This document shows, one piece after another, positions 49,004 through 60,840 of a DNA stretch of 64,000 bases. The notes beneath the pieces were generated by a model that worked only from the letters and a program-made list of their open reading frames with translations, was not told where the DNA came from and did not search any database. The DNA is from Echinometra lucunter (lineage: Eukaryota; Echinodermata; Echinoidea; Camarodonta; Echinometridae), in contig CM057152.1 in NCBI GenBank assembly GCA_029962745.1, positions 26,534,507 through 26,598,506 on the forward strand, in the 5' to 3' direction. The position numbers were made by a program, and so were the translations under genes. The number at the start of each line of letters is the position of its first letter. Positions within the stretch are counted from its first letter, which is position 1.

Positions 49004-49165
49004 TTAGGGCACTATGGTTGTCTGTTAGCCCCTACTCACAGGAGGCGTAATTTCAATTGCATCGTTACCTGCGCTAATCGTGCATGCGAAGCCAATCAAC
49101 TGAACTGCCAGATATGAAAAGTATTTTTTGCATCAGTCACTGACGTGGTCTACGTCAGGAAATAA

Positions 49166-49560
49166 GGGAGCGAGTTGACTTAGCCGGTAAAGCGTCTGCC
49201 TAACGAACCAAAGATCGTGGGTTCGAGTCCAACCCAGGCGGATGACTGAAGCCTGCGTTGTCTTTTATCGTGTCCCTCCCCTGTTTCATAGACGCAGGCT
49301 ATGCTACAGTGGAAACACTCCGTCCCTCGGATAGGACGTTAAATGGAGGTGCCGTCTAATGGAGAGTCACCACCTTTGCATGTTGAAGATCCCACTGCAC
49401 TATTCGTATAAGAGTAGGGGTAACCCCGATGTATGTGGTCCACCTGCACACCACCAATCAGTGATATCGGGAGGAGAGACTATCTGAGGGTTACAGTGAT
49501 TCAGTTCGCTTTTCCCCTCCCAGACACAGGTGACGCCAAACCAAATAATAATAATTATAA
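49166..49560 (+). mobile_element. tRNA-derived SINE, near full length
   Basis: Head with A-box-like TTAGCCGGTAAAGCGTC and a canonical B box GGTTCGAGTCC (49219-49230 region), body with CGGATAGGACGTTAAATGG and TTGAAGATCCCACTGC, and an AAT-repeat tail. About 395 bp. It is a different SINE family from that at 24.2 kb. Confidence 0.85.
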
Positions 49561-50382
49561 AAGTGACGCCTACCGGTGTGAGCGGGTCCATAATGCTGTG
49601 AAGGTATTTGCAACATGTTCTTATGCAAGTTCCGGTGCTGGTTTCGTCAAAAGTTTTCGTTGCTGCGGTCACAATGCTGGTTTATGACAATGTAATATGT
49701 GGTCACAATTTTTGTCACAACCCTCATCTAGACGTTCTCTTGCATAAAAATGGTTTAATACGTCTAAGTGCAACTCTGAAAATTGAACACAAGGGCCTAA
49801 AGTCCGTCCAATTTGAGTTCGAGAGGCATATTCATCGAGATTTTTTTGTTTTGTACGCCGGTTTTATCAAGTATTCGTCATTTTAATTATTCATCTGTAG
49901 GAATTGGTAAGAGTTTCGTCCAGTTTTTGTCACAAGTTTTGCTTATACGTTCTGTAAGTTTTCGTCAAGTTTTTGTCAAATGCTTGTCTGTTTGTTTTGG
50001 TAAGTGTTTCGTTTTCACATGCTCGCCTTTAAGTTCCGATGGGTGCTTTGTCGTTATAATTCAACGCATGGTTGAACTATTTTACTCTGCCATGGTTCGT
50101 CATAGATGCGCCTGTCGCTAACTGTTAAAATTACAATCGTCTTGATCGGTAGCTTGTCAAGTTTCATGTTCTGCTTAGTTCGTCAGTAAATGAAAACAGG
50201 ATTCTGTCAAGTTTTCTTCATTAAGCCCGTTATACTTAAGGCACCATCTGACTGTGTCAATAACTGTGATAATGGAGAATGCGACAGCAATTAGCCCATA
50301 TACATAGAAGCGTAGAATAAATCAAATTTCAATATATACGCAAGTTAATCAAGGCACTGTTTGCCTTCTTTATTTTGAATCC

Positions 50383-50413
50383 ATCTTTTTTTTTTTTTTT
50401 TTTTTTTTTTTTT
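50383..50413 (+). repeat. T31 homopolymer
   Basis: Long T run in intergenic DNA; no retroposon body was recognised next to it. Confidence 0.85.
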
Positions 50414-50999
50414 GACATTATCTCTCTCATATGACGCGTGACAGGCCACGCTGACACAGTTTTCTTCAGCCAAATGGCCCTTCTTGTGCAAACGGCTTTA
50501 CGGTCACTTGTATAGGTTCAGATATACAGGTAGATTCCATCAAGACTTCCGTCAGTTTGTCATTATATTCGTCTACGAGTTCTGTTGCGGGTTCCGTCCA
50601 AAGTTTGTAGTCTGTAGTCTGTAGTTCAGGTAGTAAGCTAAAGCCTGTCTCCAGAATTTTTTTCAGTTCAAGTACAAATAGTAAACAGCGATTTGTTTAC
50701 TCTGGTAGTAATTTGTCGAAGGCCTCGATGGCGGAGATTCAGTCAACTACTAGCTGTTTGTCTTTATTTTACAACATGGTATGTTCGTCAAGTATCTACA
50801 TGTTCAGGATCGACGTCTTTGGGTATATGTCATAAGTCCAGTCGAAAGTCTGTCACTCTAGATATTCAGGTGTTCAGATGTTTTTGTCAATGTCGTGTCA
50901 TGCCTCGTTGAATTCAGATATTCGATTCTATTAATTTGAGTAAGTTTTTCCTCAGGTCACTTCCCCGTTCGATTGTAGTCGTAATTATGACACAGCCAT

Positions 51000-52857
51000 G
51001 ACACAAGTAGTCCTTCTCGTAGTCCAACTAATTGTCAGGCTCAGTTATAAGTTTATTCCCAAGTTAATGTATTCCAATTTAATGTTTGTCTTGTTCAGGT
51101 GATGTATGTCAACACTGGCAAGGTCATTGTCAAAATCCTACATCAAAGTGTGGAAATGAACTGTACTCTAATACACCATTTCAAAAAGATGATGGTCACA
51201 GTTATGCTGTAACAAAACACAGAATCTCTTTTCTGTTCGCAAATTGACATCATTTATGTGTTCCATCCACATCTTAGATCTAAATCAATATTGTACTCTC
51301 ATTACGTAGACTCTGTTTCCATCTTATTTCATTCTATTAGTAGGGCAAGCCAAAATTTAGACACTCATCTGCTCTTTAGGATTCTTGTCGTAGTAAGGGC
51401 GTGATATTAATCAATAAAAATATAAACAATCCTCAGTATCATTTTAATTTGAAATCTTACTTGGAACATAAACACTGTGCTGCAATATCAGGGGCGATTA
51501 TGGCAGGGAGAAAGTCAGTGATGGTTGTCATGGTTGTCACATTATGTTCTCATTGTCCTGATTCGACATTACAGCTAAAGGTAAATTCACATGGGTCAAG
51601 ATTTCTTTGGTAAAATGTCAGACCAGTTGAAGTCCAGACATGTGAATTCAATTTTTGTCGTATGGTACTGGCCCGTGTCCTTGTTAAGGCGGAGAGTCGG
51701 CTCCTGCTATTTTCCTTTTGAACAGCGTTTTCTATAAATCCGAGTATGACCGCCTTTGAAGAAAACCAATATCTCACTATTTTGATAAACGGCATAGTTA
51801 CTGAAAGTGAGGTAAGGGGAAAAGCGAAATGTTAACCTTTGAATTAATTTTTGACCTTTACGCTTTTAGGGGAAAAGGAAAAAAGAGGTCATACCAGAGA
51901 CCCAATGGGAATCAGAAAAATTGCAAATTTGAAATTGTAGGAAAATATAGGAATTGTAGGAAAAAATCTGTCAAAAGCCGGCTGAAGCTCCAAAGATTTC
52001 TTTCGGCATTACACTGTAAACTACTATAAGACTGTATGTTATCTGCCTCTTGTATTCGTGAAACGCCATTAGTAAACAAGACAATGATTTCACTCTAAAT
52101 GAAATGGAGATGACCACAACACTTCCCACGTTGTCTCGACAGAATGTTAATTGAATGCCAACGTTTTGCTAGGAGGGATGAAAATGGTAGGTGACACTTT
52201 GGGAAAGCCTCGCAAAGTATCAGTTCATCTCTCAAGAACCTGCCTACCCCCAGCTGCCCCGCTGTGTCACGTCCAATTTGCGGTGAGCCGCCGACATCCA
52301 CTGGGTAGGAATTCAGTTCGGCTACCAGAGAGAAAAGTGAAACGCTTCTCTCGCAGATGCTCCCAAATAAACTGCATATTTTCTTTTACAGAATCAGTCA
52401 TAGGGAGTAGCTTGTAAATTTCCAACTAGATGGGACAATAAAGATTTCTCACAATGTAGATGAAGAAATATTATGTTTAAGTCATTTATATGATGGTAAA
52501 GGTATAAAAGCCTTTCATTTTGAACATTTTCCTCTAAAATATCTTCAGAAAACACTGGATGAAATAAGATGTACAGTCTCCGGACAAAGATGCACTTGAT
52601 ATAGATACACAACGTGTCGAAACATAAATTCATTGATACATGCGTTATTTGCTTGACTTCCATAAAAAAAAAAAATAATAACACAGAAGCTTTCAAGCAT
52701 TTAATTGTGATTGAAAGCGAAATAACCGCTTTCAAATATGGAGAATGTATGTGATCTATCCTCAACCTATTCGACAAACCAATGCGATATTCTTGTGCGT
52801 GAAATGGTAACAGTAATACTGGCAAGATCAATTTCTTTTGGCCATGCGCATCTCTAA
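51000..52857. other. Intergenic DNA
   Basis: Unique-looking, AT-rich. No splice-supported frame or repeat recognised; the ORFs listed by length here overlap on both strands. Confidence 0.45.
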
Positions 52858-53033
52858 TGGGGTGTTGCAAGAAAGTTGCAATCGATTGCAAGTTGCAACT
52901 GATTGTCACTGGCCAATCAAAATCATTGTTGCATGCATGTCTTCTTAAAAGGGCAGACCCTGAGCCAATCAGAATGGTTGTTTCAAAATGAGCAATTATT
53001 TGCAATTCATTGCAACTTTCTTGCAACACCCCA
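52858..53033. mobile_element. Palindrome-ended foldback element P4
   Basis: 176 bp, TGGGGTGTTGCAAGAAAG at both ends (inverted), TAA on both outer flanks. Inside are TTGCAATCGATTGCAA (52876-52891, perfect) and TTGCAATTCATTGCAA (53000-53015). In reverse its core (ACAACCATTCTGATTGG...CAGGGTC...TTTTGATTGG) is close to P2's. Confidence 0.85.
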
Positions 53034-54599
53034 TAAGAGTAACAAACATACTGTCTGTAAAAAAAAAAATAGTTTTGAATTACCTGGGCGAGAAAAAATA
53101 CTAGTAGGAGAAATCTATATGTGAACTCTACTGATCCGGGCCATAGAGACGACAAAACAAGTTAATGGAAAACGGGTTGTGTTAATAGACTGAGTAGCTT
53201 TCAGACTGACTTTCTCAGATTTTATAGACTTCTTCATAACTGTTTTACTTGAGGGCTGTTACATCAACGTGATCTTTGTGTGATTACTTTCAAGCTGCAA
53301 CTATATCGTTACTTGCAGTGCAATTCGATTATTTACTTAATAGGGTCAAGTGGGTAAATTCATCACAGTATCACGTATCATTTATGTTTTCAACTAGATG
53401 ATACATCTCGAGTGAGCTATAGCAACGCACTGCATGCCTACATGGGCCTACATCATAATTCCTCATATTTCGGTATACTGCCCTTTCGTAGCGTCTGCTT
53501 ATACATGTATAATTCAAGTAGGGGACTAAAACAATTTTAGACTACTGATGTTTGTATTACATGATTTCGTGCCATTATTATGGCCATTAAGTCATTAGAA
53601 ATAATTTCCTGAGTATAATTATAGCATGCTGATGTGGTAAAGATGTACGGCTTATGATAAATTAGAATACATTTTATTTTTTTGTTGGAAAGAAATTCCT
53701 GTTCGAGAACTGCTCTTACATATTGTCAGCATTTAAATTCTAATAAAAGGAAAATGTTCATCAATATATAACATAAATATCTTTGTAATTATATTCAAGT
53801 AGCTTATAGCAAATAATATTTTGTATGCTAAAAGTAAAACATTCTCCGTCTAAAGCAAAGTACAGTCACACTATAAGGTGATCAAAAATACAATCTTGAG
53901 TGAATTAATGATAAAAGTGCACAAAATGAAGGAAGACTGCGCCAGCGTTTGATATTGTGGTCTGTTCCTCCTGTTACGACCAATACACTTGTTGCGGTTG
54001 CCGTGTGATTCACAGTCCTTTCTTGATACTCGCAGATTGATGCAGACCGCGTCTGAAGCCCACAGATGAAACACAAGAAGAACCATCATCTAGTCGAAAC
54101 GGTCCCACTGTGCAGAATATTTGCACCATTCAGATTCTGCCTCAAGAATGACATTGTTATCATGGTTGTCGTACATCGATCTTCATTTCGAAAAATCGAC
54201 GATTGTAATGTCAAGATTTGTGCTCTCTGTAGCAGAGTCATTTTTGCTTTCAGAGTATGGATAAACTTGACTACATTAAAGGTAGCCACTGTCAAGATAA
54301 TTGTGCCGTATAAAAGGGTAATGTGAAGGTGGAGAGATAGTTATCCTTTTAATCATTTTAAAGAATATATCAGTTAATGACTTGACACTAAAAAAACCTT
54401 CTCTTCATGCGACATTTCCTAAACCTATGCAAGATTTTCGTTATAATCAATCAGTGTTTTTTTTTTAAGTACTATTTGCCTTGATTTTTGTCCTCGTAGT
54501 CATATAAATAGAATCAAGTAAAATCTGAGACAATGTGTGAGAAGATAGCAGATCAAACTGACAGCAAAAATGACTCTGATCTCAGAGGCAGGCCTCGTT
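53034..54599. other. 3' flank of the receptor gene
   Basis: AT-rich; probably includes the receptor's 3' UTR. No other gene recognised. Frames at 53871-54326 overlap on both strands. Confidence 0.4.
53673..53678 (-). terminator. Candidate polyadenylation signal for the receptor gene
   Basis: AATAAA on the minus strand about 920 bp downstream of the receptor stop codon. It would give a 3' UTR of ordinary length, but AATAAA is common in AT-rich DNA, so this is only a candidate. Confidence 0.2.
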
Positions 54600-56327
54600 T
54601 CATCTCTCCCGTCTTTTCGCGTGCTGACGTTGCTTATGTTGTCTTCTGTGGCGCGGTGTCCACTGACATGTTAGAATTCTTTTAAAGGCTCTACGAAATG
54701 TTGCATTACATAATGCATAACAGATTGGATTCAAAGTGCTATTCAAGTAACATAGCCAATATGCAACTTCAAAACTCTTTGAGACGGCCGCGTTACTGAC
54801 TCCACTAAAAGAAACGAGCACCAATACGCTGTACGGAGTCCATGTGATGATGAAGGCTAGAAGGATAGCACATAGTGTTCTGGCAGCCTTCTTCTCGCGT
54901 ATCAACTGAGACTTGCGTTTGCGATTCACGTTGGTTTTAGCTCGACTTGCCATTTTGTTGACCATTGAGATAGTGCTGATACTAAGGTTGGATTGGCTAT
55001 TTGCAGGTGCTTTGTTGTTACTTGCTACAGAGTTCGATCTTGATTTTTCATTTCCGTTTGTTTCCGGTGGCATGAGACGAGTTCCTTCTTGATCTTGAAT
55101 CAAGGACTGTTCCCTTTGAGGCGATTCCTCTACCATTGTAATTTTGGGAAGCTTGTCCTCTTCACTTGCATCGGGACTTTCATCCGGGAGCTTTATAAGT
55201 ATAGTATAAAGAGAGGCAGCAAAACTCCTCTTATTATTTTCATTTGAGTTGCTTTCCGTGGTAGCTATATTACCATTCATTTGAGGGGTATTTCTTGGGG
55301 ACTCTCGGATAGTGTGGTGTCTTGGGGAATCTGGTGGTAAGATTGGTTGCGCCCGTGATCCTCGTCGTGACTTGAGGCTGGTAGAATAGGACATAGTGGA
55401 CGGTGAGTTATGATGAATTGTTAAATCACTGCTGTCGTCATCCTCATCTCCTAGATCGGCTATCAAACAGCAGGGACAACGAAGACACTTTGACGGGTTT
55501 TTTACCCTAACTCCAACATCTTCATCAGTATCTTCACTGGACAAAAGTCGACGGGCTGGGGCACTAGTATGACCACCTTCCTGTAGTTTTTCCAGTTCTA
55601 ACGACCTTTTCTCTGTTTCGCGCCAGATTTTGTAGTACAGCGTTCCCATGAGTGCAACGGGCAAATAAAATGCAATAAGGATAGTTACAACATTCAGTGA
55701 AATTTCGTCATTAAGAAACTGAATATAGCAGTCGTCTGGAGGTACATTTCTTCCTTCACTAAAAAAAAATTGCCAACCAATTATGAGCGGTATCCAAACC
55801 ACAACCGATATTATCCAGGCTAAAGCAATCATGATTTTAGCTTTCCTTGGAGTTCGATTGGCTCTGTATGTGAGTGGTCGAGTCACTGACAAGAATCGAT
55901 CGAAACAAATGATGCACAAATTCATGACGGACGCGTTAGATGCAACATAATCGATTGAGAGCCAGATGTCGCAGAAGATGTTTCCCAGTCTCCAACCGTC
56001 CTGCAATAGGTACAAGGTGTAAATGGGGATAGACATGGCGCCGATGATAATATCGGCTGTCGCCAGGCTGAGGATGAAGTAGTTGTTGACGACCTGAAGC
56101 TGTTTGTCCATGTAGAAGGACAGCCACACCATGACATTGGCGCTGACTGTGAAGATGGCAATGGTGGCACTGGTGATGATGATAAGGATGGCTTCCCATA
56201 ACTCATGATCGCCAAACGGCTGTAAGGCCGTCTCTGTGTCGTTTAGGAGTGAATTGTTGAATTCGTAGTCAGATCCGACGACACCAGCCGTGGTGATGGC
56301 TGATGTAGGACTCAGGGTATGCGGCAT
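54600..56327 (-). CDS. Muscarinic-type acetylcholine receptor (class A GPCR)
   Basis: An uninterrupted 575-codon frame with seven membrane segments: TM1 about residues 47-71, TM2 84-107, TM3 119-141, TM4 164-186, TM5 211-233, TM6 481-504, TM7 517-540. The muscarinic signature is clear: IDYVASNASV with the amine-binding Asp126, Cys119-Cys200 pair, RPLTYRA after TM3, FITWTPY-like TM6, and YWLCYLNST..NPICY in TM7. Two N-glycosylation sequons (N24, N29) precede TM1. The third intracellular loop is long (about 235-478), Ser/Asp/Glu-rich, and ends in a basic KKAARTL helix as in Gq-coupled M1/M3/M5 (family knowledge). Length is close to human M3 (590). The start is supported by an in-frame TAG at 56348-56346. 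Oddities: DRF (143-145) instead of DRY; Ser500 where vertebrate receptors have Asn after WTPY; Asn212 where human M3 has Thr231; a very basic C-terminus. Ligand sensitivity is therefore uncertain; the family assignment is firm. Confidence 0.95.
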   Translation of the reverse strand: MPHTLSPTSAITTAGVVGSDYEFNNSLLNDTETALQPFGDHELWEAILIIITSATIAIFTVSANVMVWLSFYMDKQLQVVNNYFILSLATADIIIGAMSIPIYTLYLLQDGWRLGNIFCDIWLSIDYVASNASVMNLCIICFDRFLSVTRPLTYRANRTPRKAKIMIALAWIISVVVWIPLIIGWQFFFSEGRNVPPDDCYIQFLNDEISLNVVTILIAFYLPVALMGTLYYKIWRETEKRSLELEKLQEGGHTSAPARRLLSSEDTDEDVGVRVKNPSKCLRCPCCLIADLGDEDDDSSDLTIHHNSPSTMSYSTSLKSRRGSRAQPILPPDSPRHHTIRESPRNTPQMNGNIATTESNSNENNKRSFAASLYTILIKLPDESPDASEEDKLPKITMVEESPQREQSLIQDQEGTRLMPPETNGNEKSRSNSVASNNKAPANSQSNLSISTISMVNKMASRAKTNVNRKRKSQLIREKKAARTLCAILLAFIITWTPYSVLVLVSFSGVSNAAVSKSFEVAYWLCYLNSTLNPICYALCNATFRRAFKRILTCQWTPRHRRQHKQRQHAKRRER

Positions 56328-56368
56328 ATCACCCGTCAGGCCAGCCTAATCAACCAGTCAGCTACTCA
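56328..56368 (-). promoter_or_regulatory. 5' UTR part of receptor exon with candidate splice acceptor
   Basis: A pyrimidine-rich run ending CCTCTGCAG abuts 56368, so the coding exon may begin there with a short leader, an upstream non-coding exon lying further right. In-frame TAG at 56348-56346 excludes an upstream extension of the protein. The acceptor is a prediction from sequence only. Confidence 0.4.
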
Positions 56369-59346
56369 CTGCAGAGGTTCGGAAAATAAGGAAAACAAAC
56401 ATAATATAATTATTACCTCAACGAAATACAAGTACCAAAGTCAATGACTTACTTTAAACAGAATCAAATAAGTAGTTATTTCAGACAGCATTAGCTAGAA
56501 GCTTCATAAAGAACAATTTATGATATGTTATACCGATCAAGTCTTTATACCCTAGTGAAGAATTTTTTTCTCTGAATGTTTCTCAGGACATTGCTGAAAA
56601 AATGGAAATGGAGAGTAAGCACAGGGGATTACGCTAATCATATATGCTACTCATATCTCTGAAGCTTTTGAAAAATTCCCCTCCTTCCTCCAAGCATGGA
56701 TATAATTTTGTAGAATAAACATTAATTCACATCGTATATCAACATTCGTGAGTGTGGTCTGCCTTTATTTTGTTTGTATTATTACATCATTTGAAGAATA
56801 AACCAAAGAACATAAAGACAGAACATGAGAGTACGGAGAAGAAACATGAGAAGAAGTAAAATGATTTTTTTTTTAATTAAAACGATGACAAGGGAAATGC
56901 GTTGAAGTTAAGGAAATTGCAATAGATGAATACTGAGTAATAAGAACACCCAGGTCGAAAATACAGGAAGAATTTTCAGTAATAAATTGGCAGCAGGGCA
57001 AGAAAAAAGAAAGAAATATTTCGCGACAATGTACGATCACTATAGGACGAGGCAAGCTGACTGGCAAGCTGACTAAACTGGGAGCTTTTTATGAAATCAG
57101 GACAAACAAGCCCAGTGGGATGTTGTCAAACGACATCTTGGGAAATTGATACCTTGGAGCATTTCCAAAGTATGAAGGAGCGTGAAGCAATAGTTTTTGT
57201 TTAATGTGTCTGACAGATGCAGTTTGAGCCATGTTCATGGATGGCATAAAATGTACTTTAAACTAACTTGCTTCTTTTATACATGAGTCTATGTATATTC
57301 TACCGCTTAGGCAAGGGAAAGGAGAGGTTGCAACGTTTTACAGGCACCTTAAACCACGCACAAATGGAATGTAAAAGACATTTCCTTGTGTCTTCTGTAA
57401 AATAAATTGAATTTTTTAAGCAATAGAACTGCAGTTTTTTCTTCAACAAACGCTAGGTTAAAATGGAAAGAATTTATGCTGGTATCGAACGCTGGACTGG
57501 TGCTGGCATTTAATGAAAGTATTTTTCATGACTGACCGTCGCCACAATTAAAAAGCATCCTTTATTACCATTTATCTTTGAATGAAAAAAAAGTTGAACA
57601 TAGGGAAATATAAGATTACTGTCACTGTTCTAAGCTGTTCATTTTGATGCTCATATTTCCAATGCAATAACAGCAGCTCCCAATCCTGTCTCTTTCTCTC
57701 TTATGTAAGATGGCTTCGTTTTGTTCCGCGTGATTATTGACACTGGGAAATGACAACAATTCAATCAAAACTAATGGAGCTGGGATGAGATGCCGCTGGC
57801 AGACACAAACACCAGGTGAATGCTTCTTTTGCAGTCTCAATCCCACCTTGAGGGAAAGAGTCAGACTCGAAAGATTTGGAAATGGTTTGAGGATGGCATA
57901 CTCAGTGATGGTCCGCTGGTGGATGGAGAGGGAATCGTGTTCATGCATTGAGAGATAAAGGGGCGTTGAATTTTTTTAAGAATTCGGTTGGGGTTGTCGG
58001 ACCAAATTTGCGGACAAGAAACCTGAAATTTTTCATTGAGAAAAATGTTTATCCATATAGCGATCTGCTGAGAACTATTGATAAAATAGTTGAATCTTGA
58101 AATGGAGGATACATATATACCCTGTTAGCGACGCCCCTGGGAGAGAAAGGGGTATGGAAACATTTAGATCCAGATGGACTGGTTACTTCAAGTACATAAG
58201 TGAAGAGTGGTAAAGAGAATGTTCACATACGTGTGTACGTGGATGATTGTGTTGGGTGGATGGAAGTCATTTGAAGAAGTTGGTTTTTTATATAAATGTA
58301 TCAAGTTATATGAGAACAGAAAACTAGAAGTGTCAAAAAGGGCCCTTACAAGACGGAACAATCTCCGCTGCAGAACCAGCAATGCAATTCCGCAGCATGC
58401 TGAAATTTACGCATGTACTATGATAATGAAGAGCAAATTCTAATCCCATTCTTCAGCTATGAAAAAGTTGTCGACTTGAGCGAAGTCATGTCATGCTTGT
58501 TCGACAAACGAGGGTTGAATATTATTTTCATCCTTCCCCTTCCTGCCCCCTTACCCCCTAGGAGCACAAGCCCTGCCTATTTCTATTTTCATTATATCTG
58601 TCGCTACAGCTTGATTGTACATTGTGGAATAGGAGATTCTATGACTACTATGACGTGGGAGCGCGAGCAAAGCAAAGAAAGTATCAAAAAATGGTGACGT
58701 CAGTGAAGCAGACTGGTGCTCATTTTGATGGAGAGCATCGGATGTAGTCCTCTATTGATAAGACAGGAAGAGAATAGAGTCCTATCCGCGTAAACTCTGT
58801 CTACAAGAGAACTCTGTTTCTCTTTCAGCTATTTTTAAACGACTTTCTAGTAGAACAGAGGGGTGTTTTCCACTCATAAAGGTTAATATTTACTTACATA
58901 ATGAACAATGAACACATTTGACATGGCTTGCTTTATTGTAGGCCTATTAAATCAATGACTTGCACCCGTACGAGTCCGTGCGCTTTATTATATCGAAGAG
59001 TATGAAAGGAAGATATCAAAAATAAAATATTTACTGATTTATCATTTTTTACTCGTCATCTATGAGCTGATATTTCAAAAAGGTGAAGATGCTCAATAGT
59101 GTATTGATCTATTTTCATCGCTTAAAGTTGAGACTGTCAGTCAGTCACAGGTTTATTTTGATTTATTTAACATTCTATGTTTTTAAACATAATGATAAGG
59201 GTTCTGGTAGGACTTCTTCTTTGAAGCCGAGGTATTATAGTGTAATGGCAAAGCTCTATGTTAGAATACTAGCAGTACATACTGATGAGGCTACCCAGGG
59301 TAAACAAAACATTTTAACTATTATACTATTATTATTATTATTATTA

Positions 59347-59399
<53 letters not shown>

Positions 59400-60248
59400 G
59401 TTATTGTTGTTGTTGTTGTTATTACCATCATTATCATCACCATCAACATCATCGTCATTATCATCATCATCTTCTTCTTCTTCTTCTTCTTCTTCTTCTT
59501 CTTCTTCTTCTTCTTCTTCTAATTATTATTATTACAACACAGAACTTGTAAGTGAAAATTTGATTTGTGTCAAATTGAGCAATACATGTATGTCTAAGCT
59601 GGTCGATTTATTTAAACACGTTGCTTCATGGGATTTTATGCATGTAGTTACATTCGATTATAAAATTGTTCATTTTTATCAATCCGACATTGGAAAATGT
59701 TCTGCATTATCTTATGGAGAATGATATTCATTAATGTACATATGTTTCTGTTACGTCCTTACAAATCTTTGTTTAGTTCATGTGTATATAATGTATAAAA
59801 TATGTCAGCTTGAACTTCTGGAAATCAGTACGATCATGTCCACACACCGATGGAATTTATAACTGGAACCAAGAGCATACGTCCGATTCGTCGAGCTTTC
59901 TTTGTACTCCCTCCACTAGAGCTCTATGACGTAGATTAAACCCTGCTTTTGTCTCAAGGAAATTAAAAATATTATTGCAAACATGGAAATTGCAAACATG
60001 AATGCTTCAGTTATTGACACCGTTAAGAGGGAAGGGTAGGAGAAATCATGAAGAGTTTTCTGTTTCTTCTTTTCCTTAATTTCTGAGGTACTCTGCTTCA
60101 CCAACATATTCGTGTGATATCACCTCGAAGAAAGAAGGTATATGAGCTTTGGTAAGACGGTAGGCTCAATCTGCATAATTATTATCTCTTCTCTCGTAAT
60201 TACAGGCTAGATGATTTCCATTTGCATGCGCTTTCGGCTTAACAATTA
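56369..60248. other. Upstream region of the receptor gene
   Basis: Mostly unique AT-rich DNA. No coding exon could be supported, but the receptor's promoter and any 5' non-coding exon should lie here or further right. Confidence 0.4.
59317..59538. repeat. Compound (ATT)/(GTT)/(CAT)/(CTT) microsatellite
   Basis: About 220 bp passing through ATT, GTT, CAT and then 19-20 CTT units, closing again with ATT. The 213-codon frame over it is an artefact of low complexity. Confidence 0.92.
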
Positions 60249-60840
60249 AAGGGAAAGTCCACCTCAGAAGTTTCACTGTTTCAATAAAACGAGTTAAATT
60301 TGAACTGCATTTTAAAAAATAAATGAGCAAAATCGGTCAAAGAATAAGAAAATTACACTCATTTACATTTCCTAGTAAATTATTCTTGGCTCAGCAAATT
60401 GGCAACACTGATGACATCATATGCGAGCAGCTCTCCATTCACTTTGTACATGAAATTTCACATTTTCTCAATTTTCTTGGAAGTTACACATTTTCTAACC
60501 CCCATAGTCAATGTATATTCAGAAGAATTGCTTTTTACATAACATACTTTGACTATGGGGTGAGAAAATGTGTAACTTCCAAGAAAATTGAGAAAATGTG
60601 AAATTTCATGAACAAAGTGAATGGAGAGCTGCTCGTATATGATGTTGTTGTTGTTGTTGATTTTTACGGCGCTGTCATCAGTGTTGCCAATTTGCAGAGC
60701 CGAGAGTAATTTACTAGAAAATGTAAATGAGTTTAATTTTCTTATTCATTGACCGATTTTGCTCATTTCTTTTTTAAAATGCTGTTCGAATTTATCTCCT
60801 TTTATTGAAACAGTGAAATTTCTGGGGTGGACTTTCCCTT
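60249..60840. mobile_element. 592-bp foldback MITE
   Basis: Starts AAGGGAAAGTCCACCTCAG and ends GGGTGGACTTTCCCTT. The two halves are reverse complements over about 265 bp with scattered changes, meeting near 60516-60540. The right arm has gained a (GTT)n tract and a GGCGCTGTCATC stretch near 60642-60680. No coding sequence, no clean target duplication. Confidence 0.88.

Larger units (their letters stand above)
48360..50950 (+). repeat. Region strewn with TCGTC / AAGTTTTCGTCA words
   Basis: Across about 2.6 kb (interrupted by P3 and a SINE), words such as AGTTTTCGTCA, TTTTTGTCA and TTCGTC recur every few tens of bases on the plus strand, for example around 48427, 48478, 49651, 49918, 49961 and 49971. 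The period is irregular. It looks like a very degenerate repeat or a strand-biased motif cluster. Confidence 0.45.

Noticed and set aside
52394..53155. 253-codon minus-strand frame
   Set aside because: It overlaps the non-coding element P4 and has a low-complexity, Phe/Leu/His-rich composition with no family resemblance. The similar peptide at 43027-43245 is explained by the shared P2/P4 core.
5431..58702. Three TGACGTCA words (near 5432, 44255, 58695) as CREB sites
   Set aside because: An 8-mer is expected about once in this length by chance; one copy is inside a MITE, and none lies at a supported promoter.
59083..59724. 213-codon frame near 59 kb
   Set aside because: Its central half is the compound microsatellite; the flanks show no protein-like character.
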